The notes below the pieces were generated by a model. That model had not been told where the DNA came from and ran no database searches. It saw only the letters and a list, made by a program, of their open reading frames with translations. The translations under genes were made by a program, and so were the position numbers. 64,000 nucleotides of DNA, taken from assembly GCA_963726755.1 (NCBI GenBank), contig CAVSDB010000003.1:372001-436000 (forward strand). The letters are read 5' to 3'. Origin of the DNA: DATKIY01 sp963726755 (GTDB taxonomy: Bacteria > Actinomycetota > Actinomycetes > JAHEKZ01). This document shows positions 35,681 to 46,410 of the stretch, in pieces (position 1 is the stretch's first letter; the number at the start of each line of letters is the position of its first letter).

Positions 35681-37622
35681 TCACAACCTCACCAGTACGA
35701 GGGCGCCAACCAGCAGGACGGCACCGGCGAACATGGACAACGCATAACTGCGCACGAACCCGGTCTGCCATCGACGGAGGCGACCAGATGAGCCACCGAT
35801 CAACGCCGCAGTTCCATTGACTGCGCCGTCGATCACTTTGACGTCGAACCAGACCAGCGAGCGGGTGAGGTATTGGCCAGGGCGCATGAAGAGCGCTTCG
35901 TTGAAGGCGTCCTCGAAGAAGTCCTTGCGCGCGGCGACCGTGGCGAACGACCCCGCAGGGGCGGTAACGGGCACAGGTCGCGTGCCGTACTGGCTGTAGG
36001 CCCAGCCGGCACCGACGGCCACTAGTCCGAGTACGGCAACCGATATCACCCACGTTGGAAACGCAAATTCGTGTTCGACGGGTTGACCTACTACTGGCGC
36101 CAACCAGTCAACGAAGCGGTTGCCAATGGCCAAGAACAGCCCGGCGACGGTCGACAGAATGCCGAGCAGAATCAGTGGGACCGTCATCACCTTCGGCGAC
36201 TCGTGTGGGTGCGGCAGCGCTGTCCCAACGTCTTTCACCGAAGAACGTCATCAGCACCAGACGAGTCATGTAGTACCCAGTGATGCCGGCACCTATGGCG
36301 GCCAACAGTCCAAGCCAGATGTTTTGCCCCAGGGCCTGTTCGATGATCTTGTCTTTGGAGAAGAACCCGTCGAACGGTGGCACTCCGATGATCGCGAGAT
36401 AACCAGCCATGAACGTGATGAAGGTGATCGGCATAACGGCTCGCAACCCGCCGTATCGCCTCATGTCGAGCTCGTCATTCATGCCATGCATCACCGAGCC
36501 GGCACCCAAAAACATGTTGGCCTTGAAGAAACCGTGCATGAGCAAATGGAAGATGGCGAAGGCGTAGCCAGCGGTTCCTAGGCCAGCAGCGAGCACCATG
36601 TACCCGATCTGGCTCATCGTGGAACCTGCGAGCGCCTTCTTGATGTCGTCTTTGGCAGTACCGATGAACGCACCAAGCAGCAGCGTGGCCACACCCACGA
36701 TCGCAACTGCCAACCGAGCGCCTTCGCTCAAGTTGAAAATAGGGCCAGACCGGACGATCAGGTACACCCCGGCCGTCACCATCGTGGCCGCGTGGATGAG
36801 CGCAGAAACTGGAGTCGGACCAGCCATCGCGTCGAGCAACCATGCTTGAAGCGGCAGCTGGGCTGACTTGCCGACAGCCGCAAGTAGGAGCAGCAACCCG
36901 AGGGCAAGCACCGTGCCGGACGAAGCATTTGGCGCTGCTGCGAACACACCTGAGAACGCGGTCGTTCCGAAGGTCGCAAACAGCACCATGATGGCGACGC
37001 TCATGCCCATGTCGCCAACTCGGTTCATGATGAACGCCTTGTTGCCGGCTGTGGCGAAGTCGGAACGCTCGTTCCAGAAGCCGATAAGCAAGTAGGAGGC
37101 CAGGCCAACGCCTTCCCAACCGACGTAGACCATCACGTAGTTGCTGGCCAGAACCAACAGCAGCATCGAGGCTGCGAAGAGGTTCAGGTACGCAAAGAAT
37201 CGGCGTCGGTTGGGATCGTGGGCCATGTAACCAAGCGAGTAGACGTGGATGAGCCCACCAACGAACGTGATCAGCAGCACGAAGACCATCGACAGTTGAT
37301 CGACGAGGAAGCCCACGTTGACGTCGAAGATTCCGGCGGCAGCCCAGGTATACAAGTCTTGGCTAAATGCCCGGCCATCTGATGGCTTACCCAGCAGCGC
37401 GAAGAACTGGATGGCACCGATCGCGAAGGCCACCCAGATCATCGCGACAGCAAACAGCGGCCCCCAGCGATCGGTCCGCCGTCCCCCGAGCAACAAGATC
37501 GCTGCCCCAAGCAGCGGCAACGCCACCAGCAACCAGGTCACAGAGAAGATGCCGGACGCCGGTTGAGCAACCTCAGTCGACGCGTGGCCGACTTGGCCGG
37601 ACAGGAGTGCAAGGCCGGTCAT
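35681..37622 (-). CDS. nuoL: NADH-quinone oxidoreductase subunit L (one frameshift)
   Basis: The distal proton pump, about 647 aa after joining two frames at about 36225. Markers are VGWEGVGLASYLLIGFWNER, SAQLPLQAWLLDAMAGPTPV, SALIHAATMVTAGVYLIVR and FDGFFSKDKIIEQAL. The C-terminal lateral helix region contains RKDFFEDAFNEALFMRPGQY and GAVNGTAALIGGSSGRLRRW. The LQAWLLDAM variant (instead of LHVWLPDAM) is the form I recall in Streptomyces, and contrasts with LHAWLPDAM in the second cluster. ATG at 37620-37622. Confidence 0.9.
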
Positions 37623-37677
37623 CAGGCGGCCTGCCAACAACTGGGCACTCGGGTGCTCCCGTTCATGGTCATGGTGG

Positions 37678-37977
37678 TCAGAACTTCAACAGGTTGGGGT
37701 CGTCCACCGAGGCGGAACGTCGGGTTCGGAAGATTGAGACGATGATCGCGAGCCCGACGACGACTTCGGCTGCCGCCACGACCATCACGTAGAACGCGAC
37801 GACCTGGCCATCGAGGTTGCCGTTGATACGCGCGAAAGAGACGAAGGCCAGATTGCATGCGTTCAGCATCAGTTCGATGCACATGAACACCACGATCGCG
37901 TTTCGACGAACCATGACACCGGCCGCGCCAATGGTGAAGAGGAGGCAGGCGAGGTAAAGGTAGTTGATCGGGTTCAT
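37678..37977 (-). CDS. nuoK: NADH-quinone oxidoreductase subunit K
   Basis: A 99 aa three-helix subunit with NAIVVFMCIELMLNACNLAF and AAAEVVVGLAIIVSIFR holding the conserved membrane glutamates. Its ATG overlaps the nuoJ stop by four bases; 55 bases separate it from nuoL. Confidence 0.95.
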   Translation of the reverse strand: MNPINYLYLACLLFTIGAAGVMVRRNAIVVFMCIELMLNACNLAFVSFARINGNLDGQVVAFYVMVVAAAEVVVGLAIIVSIFRTRRSASVDDPNLLKF

Positions 37978-38765
37978 GAGTCCCCACCATCTGCGGTTTC
38001 TCCTGTACCCACCTCGCGTGCAGCTGCCCCTCGGCTCGCGGTTCGGGCGCGCAACTGGTCCGGCACTGACTTCTGTGTCGTTGTTCCGTCGGGTAGCAAT
38101 CCCGGCGTGTCAACGGCATTGGATCGAGCAAAGACTCCCGGACTCGTCAACGGAGTGGGGTGATCGCCGCGAACACGCTCGATCGAAAGTTCACGCTGCG
38201 ACTTGCGCGGGATCAGTCGCTCGCGATGGGTCAAAATCATCGCGCCCATCGCTGCCGTTATCAGCAGCGCGCTGATTACTTCGAAATCAAAAACAAACCG
38301 TGTGAAGATGATCTCGCCCAACGCCTGAACATGTCCCCCGGAAAGAGCGTTGGCTGCCCCCACTCCAACCGCGTCTCCGAATGTTGCTCTCGCGATCCCA
38401 GAGATGAGCAATCCACCGAACCCCAGAGCCAACACCACCGTGATGACTCGCTGTCCGCGGAGAGTCTCGACGAACGAGTCCGACGCGTCAACGCCGACAA
38501 GCATCAACACAAACAGGAACAGCATCATGACTGCACCGGTGTAGACGACGATCTGAACGACGCCGAGGAAGACTGCTCCTTGCATCACGTATAGGACGGC
38601 AAGGACGATCATTGTGAGCGCCATCCAGAGCGCACTGTGAACGGCCTTGCGACTAAGCAGGATCAACAGCGCCGAGATAACCGCTATCGGTGCGAGCACC
38701 CAAAATGCGACTGCTTCGCCCGTAGACGTCGACGCTGTTTCAACCGCAAGTAGTGCCGTGCTCAT
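37974..38765 (-). CDS. nuoJ: NADH-quinone oxidoreductase subunit J
   Basis: A 263 aa membrane subunit: five helices in the first 175 residues (VIVYTGAVMMLFLFVLMLVG-type core VQIVVYTGAVMMLFLFVLML), then a hydrophilic tail of about 85 residues rich in Pro, Thr and Arg. The tail is absent from the second-cluster NuoJ. Longer tails are common in actinobacterial NuoJ; function unknown. Confidence 0.93.
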   Translation of the reverse strand: MSTALLAVETASTSTGEAVAFWVLAPIAVISALLILLSRKAVHSALWMALTMIVLAVLYVMQGAVFLGVVQIVVYTGAVMMLFLFVLMLVGVDASDSFVETLRGQRVITVVLALGFGGLLISGIARATFGDAVGVGAANALSGGHVQALGEIIFTRFVFDFEVISALLITAAMGAMILTHRERLIPRKSQRELSIERVRGDHPTPLTSPGVFARSNAVDTPGLLPDGTTTQKSVPDQLRARTASRGAAAREVGTGETADGGDS

Positions 38766-39292
38766 CAGTCGCCACCCCGCGGTGGCGTCGCGTCGAATTC
38801 GCCTGCGTAGTAGTTGGCTTCGGTCGTACCCGGAGCCATATCGTGTGGCGGCAACCTCATCGGGTCGTCAAGCGGCGCCAAGAGATCCTGCTTCTCGAAG
38901 ATCAGGGACTCACGTGTGAAATCGGCCAACTCGTACTCGTGACTCATCGTCAAGGCACGCGTTGGGCAGGCTTCCAGGCACATCCCGCAGAAGATGCAGC
39001 GCAAATAGTTGATCTGGTAGACCCGGCCGTACCGCTCACCCGGTGAGAATCGACCCTCAGCTGTGTTGTCCGCACCCTCGACGTAGATCGCATCCGCCGG
39101 ACATGCCCAGGCGCAGAGCTCACAGCCGATGCATCGCTCCAGCCCGTCTGAGTACCGGTTGAGCACATGCCGTCCATGGAACCGAGGCAACATCGGCTTG
39201 CGCTCTTCGGGGTACGACTCCGTGGTGACCTTTTTGAACATGGTTCGAAAGGTGACACCAAATCCAGCAACGGGATCGAGGAAGCTAGGCAT
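38765..39292 (-). CDS. nuoI: NADH-quinone oxidoreductase subunit I
   Basis: A 175 aa ferredoxin-like subunit with CIGCELCAWACP and CIFCGMCLEACP binding N6a and N6b. Preceded by RFHGRHVLNRYSDGLE, typical of the NADH-linked form. Starts within nuoH (eight-base overlap) and shares one base with nuoJ. Confidence 0.95.
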   Translation of the reverse strand: MPSFLDPVAGFGVTFRTMFKKVTTESYPEERKPMLPRFHGRHVLNRYSDGLERCIGCELCAWACPADAIYVEGADNTAEGRFSPGERYGRVYQINYLRCIFCGMCLEACPTRALTMSHEYELADFTRESLIFEKQDLLAPLDDPMRLPPHDMAPGTTEANYYAGEFDATPPRGGD

Positions 39293-40589
39293 CGAGTATC
39301 TCCTGGTCCTCGCTGGCGGCGCCGGTTGTGGTGGAGGCCACCGGAGTCAGCTCCTGACCAGGTAGCGGCGGCACAGGGTATCCACCGGCAAAGGCATCGA
39401 ACTCCGCCGGCCCGGCTTCGTCGAGTTGGCTCGCGCTTCGAGCGCTGATCAGGTCCCAGACGAAACTGATGAGGACCATTAGCGCCAACAAGATGCCGCC
39501 CCAAATCAACAACTGGCGACTGTTGAACTCGTACTGGTTGGCAACCGCTCGCACCGTGGCCACGATCAGAATCCAGATCAGTGAAATGGGGATGAGCACC
39601 TTCCAACCCAATTTCATGAACTGGTCGTAACGCAGCCTGGGCAGTGTCCCTCGCAACCAGATGAACACAAACATGAACACCCAGACCTTGCCGACGAACC
39701 AAAGCATCGGCCACCACCCGGCGTTCGCTCCAGACCAGATTGGTCCGCCCAATGGCCATGGCGCTTGCCAACCACCTAGGAACAGTGTTGTCGCCAATGC
39801 TGCGACCGTGAACATGTTGATGTACTCGGCTAAGAAGAAGAGCGCGAATTTGAGTGAGCTGTACTCAGTGTGGAAACCACCGACCAGTTCGCCTTCTGCT
39901 TCAGGCAGATCGAAGGGTGCCCGGTTGGTTTCTCCGACCATCGACACGAGGTAGATGAGGAATGACGGGATCAAAATGATCCCGAACCACACATGGTCCT
40001 GCTTGGCCACGATGTCGGACGTCGACATTGAGGACGAGTAGAGGAAGACCGCCACGAACGACAGTCCCATCGCAATCTCGTACGAGATGACCTGGGCCGA
40101 TGAGCGGAGCCCACCAAGCAGCGGATAGGTCGAGCCGCTGGACCAGCCAGCAAGAACGAGGCCGTAGACCCCGATCGACGCGATTGCCAGCACGTAGAGG
40201 ACTGACACCGAGAAGTCCGTCAACTGCAATGGCGTTTGGTAGCCAAACATGCTGACGACGGGGCCGAACGGAATAACCGCGAACGCGAGGAAACACATAG
40301 TGGCGGAGATGATCGGCGCCAGAATAAAGACCGCCCGGTCAGCAGCCTTCGGGATGATGTCCTCTTTGAGCGCCAACTTGATGCCGTCTGCCAAACCCTG
40401 GAGCAGACCCAGCGGTCCTACGCGATTAGGACCGATCCGCTGCTGCATGCGCGCCACGACTCGTCGTTCGGCCCAAATCATGATCAGGGTGCTCACCACA
40501 AGAAACACGAAAATGAAGAGCGCCTTAATGAGGGACAGCCACCACGGTGTGTCGGCGAGGGCAGCTGTGACCGCTGGGGTCATGTTCAT
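39285..40589 (-). CDS. nuoH: NADH-quinone oxidoreductase subunit H
   Basis: A 434 aa membrane subunit shaping the quinone chamber: RMQQRIGPNRVGPLGLLQGL, ADGIKLALKEDIIPKAADR, GETNRAPFDLPEAEGELVGG. It has a C-terminal extension of about 60 residues after the last helix (VWDLISARSASQ onwards), typical of actinobacterial NuoH. ATGA-type overlap with nuoG. Confidence 0.94.
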   Translation of the reverse strand: MNMTPAVTAALADTPWWLSLIKALFIFVFLVVSTLIMIWAERRVVARMQQRIGPNRVGPLGLLQGLADGIKLALKEDIIPKAADRAVFILAPIISATMCFLAFAVIPFGPVVSMFGYQTPLQLTDFSVSVLYVLAIASIGVYGLVLAGWSSGSTYPLLGGLRSSAQVISYEIAMGLSFVAVFLYSSSMSTSDIVAKQDHVWFGIILIPSFLIYLVSMVGETNRAPFDLPEAEGELVGGFHTEYSSLKFALFFLAEYINMFTVAALATTLFLGGWQAPWPLGGPIWSGANAGWWPMLWFVGKVWVFMFVFIWLRGTLPRLRYDQFMKLGWKVLIPISLIWILIVATVRAVANQYEFNSRQLLIWGGILLALMVLISFVWDLISARSASQLDEAGPAEFDAFAGGYPVPPLPGQELTPVASTTTGAASEDQEILDA

Positions 40590-43015
40590 TCGCTACCTCC
40601 ACTCGCGGCGCGCGCAGGCACGCTGACAGTTACGCGGTCGCCGCTCTTCATCGAAGACCCAGGCGTTGCGTCGGCGACGACCGCAACGGTATTCGGCGCC
40701 GTCTGCACCACGACTACCTGACCTGTGATGTCGCCGCCTGCGTGGTGGACAGTCACCGAATCGCCGTCGTCGACGCCAAGACCGTTCGCTTGTTCGCGCC
40801 CGAGAAGGACGGTCGTTTCGCGAGCGGTTGCGGCTAGGTACGGCTCCCCCTGCTGCAGCGCACCGTGCCCAAGCAGAGGTTTCCACGTCACCAGGCGCAG
40901 CCCCTCGGACACGTCGTCGGTCGGCGCGTCGGCTGCCTCTGGCGCCGCCGCGCGATTGCCGGCCCAACCATCGAATTCAGCGAACAGTCGATCTGCCGCA
41001 TCGAGGTCCGCCAATCCGATGGGTGCATCCATCGCATCCGCAAGGGTCGACAGCACGCTCGCGTCCGACAGTCGCCCGGTGGTTCGTAGCGCCCTTGCGA
41101 ACGGTCGCGCCCGTCCCTCCCAGTTGAGGAAGGATCCGGCCTTCTCGGCAGCAGCCGCCACCGGGAACACCACGTCGGCGTGGTCGACTACACCTTGGTG
41201 TCGAGTGTCCAGCGCCACCACGAACGCGCTAGCCAACGCTCGATCTGCGCCTTCGGGTAAGTCTTCTAGGTCAGCTCCGACAACCACCAAAGCCTTGATC
41301 TGCCCACCACGTGCAGCCTCGAGCATTTCGGTGACACCGTTGCCTGGCTCCTCTGGAATGAAGTCGATTCCCCACACGGCCGCAGCGTCGACGCGGGCTG
41401 CGGCATCGCTCATCGGCCGTCCACCAGGGAGCAACGACGGCAGCAGTCCCGCCTCGACAGCCCCGCGATCACCTGCGCGTCGCGGCACCCAGCCAAGACT
41501 CGCACCCGTAGACCAGCTCAACTGCGCGACAGCACTCAACAGTCCGGGGGTGTCAGCGGCGCGTTGACCGACCAGAATCACCGAGCCGGGTGTGCGGATC
41601 GCCTCGCTCGCGGCTGCCAACACTGGCGACTGACCTCCGCCAGCAACCAAGGCGTCGATCACGTCGAGATCGGCACCTTGTTCAGCGTTGAGCCACTGGC
41701 CGTCGATCTTGGTCAGCCCCGGGCTAGCGACTGGCGAGACCGCGAAGACCTTCGTGCTGCCATTGCGTACGGCCTTGCGCAAGCGCAGTAACACAATGGG
41801 CGACTCGTCTTCAGGTTCGAACGCCACGAGAAATACCGCAGGCGCCGATTCCAGGTCCGCGTATGTCGGTCCGACTCCACGGCCAGCCACCTGAGCTGCC
41901 AGGAACGCCTCCTCTTCGTCAGATGACGAAGAGGAGCGGAAGTCCACGTTGTTGGTTCCCAGAACAGCGCGCGCGAACGTACTGCACGCCAAAGCGTCTT
42001 GCACGCTGAGTCGACCGCCGGCAATCACGCCGCTACTGCCCTCGGCGCTACGGAGTCCTGCGGCGGCAACGTCGATGGCCTCGGCCCACGAAGCCACACG
42101 AAGTTCACCAGCTTCACGAACGAGTGGAGTGGTGAGTCGGTCTTCGGCATCGACATAGGCAAAAGCAAAGCGACCCTTGTCGCAGTTCCACTCTTCGTTG
42201 ACGTCCGGGTCAACGGCAGCGAGTCGACGCATGATGGTGTTGCGTCGGGTATCCGTCCGTTGGGCGCAGCCCGACGCGCAGTGCTCGCACGCGGTCGGAG
42301 TCGAAACCAGGTCAAAGGGCCTCGACCGAAATCGGTACTTCGCGCTAGTCAACGCACCCACCGGACAGATTTGGATCGTGTTGCCTGAGTAGTAAGAGTT
42401 GAAGGGCCTCCCCGATGCGATACCGACCTGTTGCTGCGAGCCGCGTTCGAGCAACTCGATGAAAGGATCACCGGCGATCTGCTCTGCAAAGCGAGTGCAC
42501 CTGGCGCAGGACACGCATCGCTCACGGTCGAGCAACACCTGAGCGGACAAGTTGATCGGCTTAGGGAAGGTGCGCTTTGGACTATCGAATCGAGTTTCCG
42601 CTTGCCCGTTACTCATCGCCTGGTTCTGCAGGGGGCATTCGCCGCCCTTGTCGCAGATTGGGCAATCTAAGGGATGGTTGATGAGCAGAAACTCCATGAC
42701 GCTGCGCTGAGCGTCTAGCGCCATTTCGGAGGACATCTGGGTGCGCACAACCATGCCCTCGCCACATGTCACTGCACACGCAGGCTGCGGCTTCGGCATG
42801 CCTTCGACCTCGATCAGGCACATCCGACAGGCGGCAACCGGATCTAGGAGCGGATGGTCGCAGAAGCGCGGAACCGCCACTCCGAGCATCTCGGCAGCAC
42901 GAATGATCAACGTGCCTTTGGGAACGGAGACCCCAACGCCGTCGATCGAAAGTGAAACCAGGTCATCGCGCTGTTCGGGGATACCGCCAGTTGTCGCAGC
43001 CGTCGTCACAGTCAT
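40586..43015 (-). CDS. nuoG: NADH-quinone oxidoreductase subunit G
   Basis: The 809 aa large peripheral subunit. The N-terminal 2Fe-2S ferredoxin domain has RFCDHPLLDPVAACRMCLIE with a further cysteine in QPACAVTCGEG; LINHPLDCPICDKGGECPLQ and DRERCVSCARCTRF give the N4/N5 ligands. ACEHCASGCAQ with NEEWNCDKGRF provides the fourth-cluster (N7) cysteines, which only some bacteria keep. The molybdopterin-oxidoreductase-like C-terminal part follows. The Thr/Ala-rich start MTVTTAATTGGIPEQRDD is poorly conserved. Overlaps nuoF by four bases. Confidence 0.93.
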   Translation of the reverse strand: MTVTTAATTGGIPEQRDDLVSLSIDGVGVSVPKGTLIIRAAEMLGVAVPRFCDHPLLDPVAACRMCLIEVEGMPKPQPACAVTCGEGMVVRTQMSSEMALDAQRSVMEFLLINHPLDCPICDKGGECPLQNQAMSNGQAETRFDSPKRTFPKPINLSAQVLLDRERCVSCARCTRFAEQIAGDPFIELLERGSQQQVGIASGRPFNSYYSGNTIQICPVGALTSAKYRFRSRPFDLVSTPTACEHCASGCAQRTDTRRNTIMRRLAAVDPDVNEEWNCDKGRFAFAYVDAEDRLTTPLVREAGELRVASWAEAIDVAAAGLRSAEGSSGVIAGGRLSVQDALACSTFARAVLGTNNVDFRSSSSSDEEEAFLAAQVAGRGVGPTYADLESAPAVFLVAFEPEDESPIVLLRLRKAVRNGSTKVFAVSPVASPGLTKIDGQWLNAEQGADLDVIDALVAGGGQSPVLAAASEAIRTPGSVILVGQRAADTPGLLSAVAQLSWSTGASLGWVPRRAGDRGAVEAGLLPSLLPGGRPMSDAAARVDAAAVWGIDFIPEEPGNGVTEMLEAARGGQIKALVVVGADLEDLPEGADRALASAFVVALDTRHQGVVDHADVVFPVAAAAEKAGSFLNWEGRARPFARALRTTGRLSDASVLSTLADAMDAPIGLADLDAADRLFAEFDGWAGNRAAAPEAADAPTDDVSEGLRLVTWKPLLGHGALQQGEPYLAATARETTVLLGREQANGLGVDDGDSVTVHHAGGDITGQVVVVQTAPNTVAVVADATPGSSMKSGDRVTVSVPARAASGGSE

Positions 43016-44313
43016 GCGGTCACCCCCGAGAAGAGGGTGGCTTGAACTGGGTCGAACAGGTCTTTGGCTGCCGTGTGCGTACCCAGCGCGATCTCGTCGG
43101 CGAAGTACCTGATGGCACCGGGGAATGGCGTCGCTGCTGCATCACCGAGTGCACAGAAGGAGCGCCCAGCGATCTGTTCGGAGACGTCGTTGATTCGCAA
43201 GATGTCGTCGTCGCTGCCGACGCCATCCTGAAGCCGTCGCAACATGTCAACCAGCCAGTACGTGCCTTCACGACATGGCGTGCACTTTCCGCACGACTCG
43301 TGCTTGTAGAACTCCAGCCATCTAGTGACCGCGCGAACGACACTGGTTGTTTCGTCGAACATCATCGGTGTGCCCGTGCCCAGCATGGTTCCGGCGGCGG
43401 CCATGTCCTCGTAGGTGAACGGGACGTCGAGGTGTTCTTCGGTCAGCAATGGAACGCTCGAGCCGCCGGGTACCCAGAACTTCAGGGAATGTCCCTCGCG
43501 CATGCCTCCTGCCCACCCGAGCATTTCGCGCATCGTCGTACCGAGCGGCGCTTCGTAAATCCCTGGACGCTGCACGTGTCCCGACACCGCGAACAACTTG
43601 ACGCCAGGCGACTTCTCGCTGCCATAGGACGTGTACCAGTCGGCGCCATTGTTGAGAATGGACGGGACGCTCGCGATCGTCTCGACGTTGTTAACCACGG
43701 TCGGCGACGCGTACAGACCTGCGACCGCGGGGAAGGGTGGCTTTAGCCGTGGTTGCCCACGGAATCCCTCGAGGGAATCGAGCAACGCAGTTTCTTCGCC
43801 ACAGATGTACGCCCCGGCGCCGGCGTGGACCGTCACCTCAAGGTCGAACCCTGACCCTTGAATGTCACGACCGATGTAGCCAGCCGCGGCTGCCTCACGC
43901 ACTGCGGATGCGACGCGGCGGATGGCGTGCGGGACTTCACCGCGAATGTAGATGAACGCGTGGTTCGCCCGAATCGCATACGACGCCACGATCACACCTT
44001 CGACCAGCGAGTGGGGGTTGGCCATCATCAACGGCACGTCTTTGCAGGCGCCTGGCTCCGACTCATCCGCGTTTACGACGAGGTAGTGCGGCTTGCCGTC
44101 ACCCTGCGGTACGAAGCCCCACTTCAAGCCCGTGGGGAATCCAGCACCACCGCGTCCGCGAAGTCCGGAGTCTTTGACGATCTGGATGATGTCGTCCGGC
44201 TGCTTGGCAAACGCCAGCGCGAGCGCGTCATAACCGCCATGACGACGGTAGCCCTCCAGCGTGTACGAGTCAGGCTCATCCCAGTGCGCGGACAGTACGG
44301 GGGTCAGCGGCAT
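43012..44313 (-). CDS. nuoF: NADH-quinone oxidoreductase subunit F
   Basis: The 433 aa NADH-oxidising subunit. DSGLRGRGGAGFPTGLKWGF is the FMN/NADH site, AGAYICGEETALLDSLEG the second nucleotide motif, and HESCGKCTPCREGTYWLVD the N3 4Fe-4S site with the fourth cysteine in RSFCALGDAAATP. ATG at 44311-44313 starts MPLTPVLSAHWDEPDSYTL; longer in-frame starts exist but overlap nuoE. Confidence 0.95.
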   Translation of the reverse strand: MPLTPVLSAHWDEPDSYTLEGYRRHGGYDALALAFAKQPDDIIQIVKDSGLRGRGGAGFPTGLKWGFVPQGDGKPHYLVVNADESEPGACKDVPLMMANPHSLVEGVIVASYAIRANHAFIYIRGEVPHAIRRVASAVREAAAAGYIGRDIQGSGFDLEVTVHAGAGAYICGEETALLDSLEGFRGQPRLKPPFPAVAGLYASPTVVNNVETIASVPSILNNGADWYTSYGSEKSPGVKLFAVSGHVQRPGIYEAPLGTTMREMLGWAGGMREGHSLKFWVPGGSSVPLLTEEHLDVPFTYEDMAAAGTMLGTGTPMMFDETTSVVRAVTRWLEFYKHESCGKCTPCREGTYWLVDMLRRLQDGVGSDDDILRINDVSEQIAGRSFCALGDAAATPFPGAIRYFADEIALGTHTAAKDLFDPVQATLFSGVTA

Positions 44314-44314
44314 G

Positions 44315-44995
44315 TCAGCGACCCCTTGTCGCGTCGGCCGCGGTGCGCTGCGCCTGGTTCGCTGTATCGAGGTCACCGTTTTGCTTGGCGAGGTTGAGCC
44401 CCGCCAGGATGCGATCGTCCTGGTGAGTGCCTGCGTCGGTCAAGCCATCGTCGATCCCCGCGATGGTGCGCGAGCTTTCGCCGAACGAGCGGATCTGCGG
44501 TCCACGAGTGCTCTGGACTGGCTGTCCAGCACGCAATTGGTCGACCGTCTCTTTGGCCTTGCTGACCGTCATGTCATCGAGGAACTCCCAGTTGGCCGTC
44601 ATTACCGGGGCATGGGTGCAAGCCGCCTGGCACTCGATGCGTTCGAGGGTGATTGCACCATCTTCAGTCGTCTCGTGATTACCGACGCCGCAGTGTTCGG
44701 TGAGCGCGTTCCAGATCTCATCTCCGCCGAGTACCGCGCACAGCGAGTTGATGCATACGCCAATGCGATACTCACCACTCTTTCGGCTGAGGTACATCGT
44801 GTAAAACGTGGAGACCGCCGTTACCTCGGCATCAGTGAGATCTACCAACGCAGCGATCTCTGCGATCCCTTCGGGAGTGATGGCGCTGTCATCAGCCTGA
44901 GCAAGGTGAAGCAACGGCATGAGCGCCGATCGCTTGCGCGGATACAGCGCTATCACGTCGCGCATCTGCGCCCGCGTGCTCTCACTTATCGCCAT
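44315..44995 (-). CDS. nuoE: NADH-quinone oxidoreductase subunit E
   Basis: A 226 aa thioredoxin-like 2Fe-2S subunit. The cluster N1a ligands are in GVCINSLCAVLGG and IECQAACTHAPVM. The core ends near residue 165; a further tail of about 60 residues, rich in Asp, Gln and Thr (residues after QLRAGQPVQSTRG), resembles tails in other actinobacterial NuoE. It lies one base upstream of nuoF. Confidence 0.93.
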   Translation of the reverse strand: MAISESTRAQMRDVIALYPRKRSALMPLLHLAQADDSAITPEGIAEIAALVDLTDAEVTAVSTFYTMYLSRKSGEYRIGVCINSLCAVLGGDEIWNALTEHCGVGNHETTEDGAITLERIECQAACTHAPVMTANWEFLDDMTVSKAKETVDQLRAGQPVQSTRGPQIRSFGESSRTIAGIDDGLTDAGTHQDDRILAGLNLAKQNGDLDTANQAQRTAADATRGR

Positions 44996-45027
44996 GAGCG
45001 CCCTGTCCCTGATCGATGTCTGCGGTG

Positions 45028-46410
45028 TTAACGGTCAACGCCCCCCATGACTGGGTCGATCGACGCCACAGCTGCGATGACGTCTGCGATCTGGGCGCCC
45101 TGACACATGGCCCCGACGGTTTGCAGGTTCGTGAACGAAGGATCGCGGAAATGCACTCGGTACGGTCGCGTCCCGCCGTCGCTTGCCATCTGCACGCCAA
45201 GTTCACCTCGAGGCGACTCCACCGCGGTGTACACCTGACCAGCCGGAACCTGGAAGCCTTCAGTCACCAGTTTGAAGTGGTGAATCAGGGCTTCCATGGA
45301 CTCGTTCATGATGTGGTTGATGTGCTCGCGACTGTTGCCCTGACCATCGACGCCGATGCTGAGTTGAGCTGGCCAGGCAATCTTGCGGTCAGCGACCATC
45401 ACCGAACCTGGACCGAGATCCGCAAGCCGATCGATCACTTGATCGACGATCCGCAGTGACTGGACCATCTCGTCGAGTCGAATGCGGAACCGTCCGTACG
45501 CGTCGCAGGTGTCCCACGTGGCCACGTCGAACTCGAGTTGGTCATATCCCAAGTACGGCTGCGTCTTGCGGAGGTCCCAGGGCAGTCCGGTTGCGCGCAG
45601 GATTGGTCCGGTTGCACCCAACGCCATGCACCCTGCGAGGTCCAAATAGCCAGTGCCCTCGAGCCGCGCTTTGAAGATGTGGTTCTCGTTGCACAGGTCG
45701 GCATAGTCCTTCAGGCGCCTGGACATGACCTTGCTGAAATCACGAACTGTGCCGATGCAGCCATCGGGTAGATCCTGCGCCACCCCACCCGGGCGAATGA
45801 ACGCGTGGTTCATTCGCAGACCAGTGATCAGTTCGAACAAGTCGAGCACGAGCTCACGTTCGCGGAAACCGATGGTCATGACTGTCAACGCGCCGATCTC
45901 CATGCCCCCGGTGGCAATGCAAACCAGGTGAGAAGAGATTCGGTTGAGTTCCATGAGCAGAATGCGAATCAGGTTGGCTCGCTCGGGAATCTGCTCCTCG
46001 ATACCGAGCAATTTCTCGACGCCCATGCAGTAGGCGGTCTCGTTGTAGAACGGTGCCAGGTAGTCCATGCGAGTCACGAACGTGACGCCCTGTGTCCAAG
46101 TGCGGAACTCCAGGTTCTTCTCGATACCGGTATGCAGGTAGCCGATGCCGCAACGAGTCTCGGTGACTGTCTCGCCTTCGAGTTCGAGAATCAGCCTGAG
46201 CACTCCGTGGGTAGACGGATGCTGCGGACCCATGTTGACGACCAACTGACCCTCGGCCAGTTCTGCGGCCTCGGCCGCAAACGAATCCCAGTCACCGCCG
46301 CTGACGGTGTATACCCGGCCTTCGGTTGTTTCGCGTGACTTTGCATAGGGGTCCGCTGCGGTATCGGGTTTGACACCGTCGGTGTCGTAGGGACCAGTGG
46401 TGGTGGACAT
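45028..46410 (-). CDS. nuoD: NADH-quinone oxidoreductase subunit D
   Basis: A 460 aa subunit related to hydrogenase large subunits, lining the quinone site: NMGPQHPSTHGVLRLILELE (catalytic loop with His), GYLHTGIEKNLEFRTW, and RPGGVAQDLPDGC. The C-terminus DPVMGGVDR is standard. It shares one base with nuoC and lies 32 bases from nuoE. This is the only nuoD in the window and could serve both clusters. Confidence 0.95.
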   Translation of the reverse strand: MSTTTGPYDTDGVKPDTAADPYAKSRETTEGRVYTVSGGDWDSFAAEAAELAEGQLVVNMGPQHPSTHGVLRLILELEGETVTETRCGIGYLHTGIEKNLEFRTWTQGVTFVTRMDYLAPFYNETAYCMGVEKLLGIEEQIPERANLIRILLMELNRISSHLVCIATGGMEIGALTVMTIGFRERELVLDLFELITGLRMNHAFIRPGGVAQDLPDGCIGTVRDFSKVMSRRLKDYADLCNENHIFKARLEGTGYLDLAGCMALGATGPILRATGLPWDLRKTQPYLGYDQLEFDVATWDTCDAYGRFRIRLDEMVQSLRIVDQVIDRLADLGPGSVMVADRKIAWPAQLSIGVDGQGNSREHINHIMNESMEALIHHFKLVTEGFQVPAGQVYTAVESPRGELGVQMASDGGTRPYRVHFRDPSFTNLQTVGAMCQGAQIADVIAAVASIDPVMGGVDR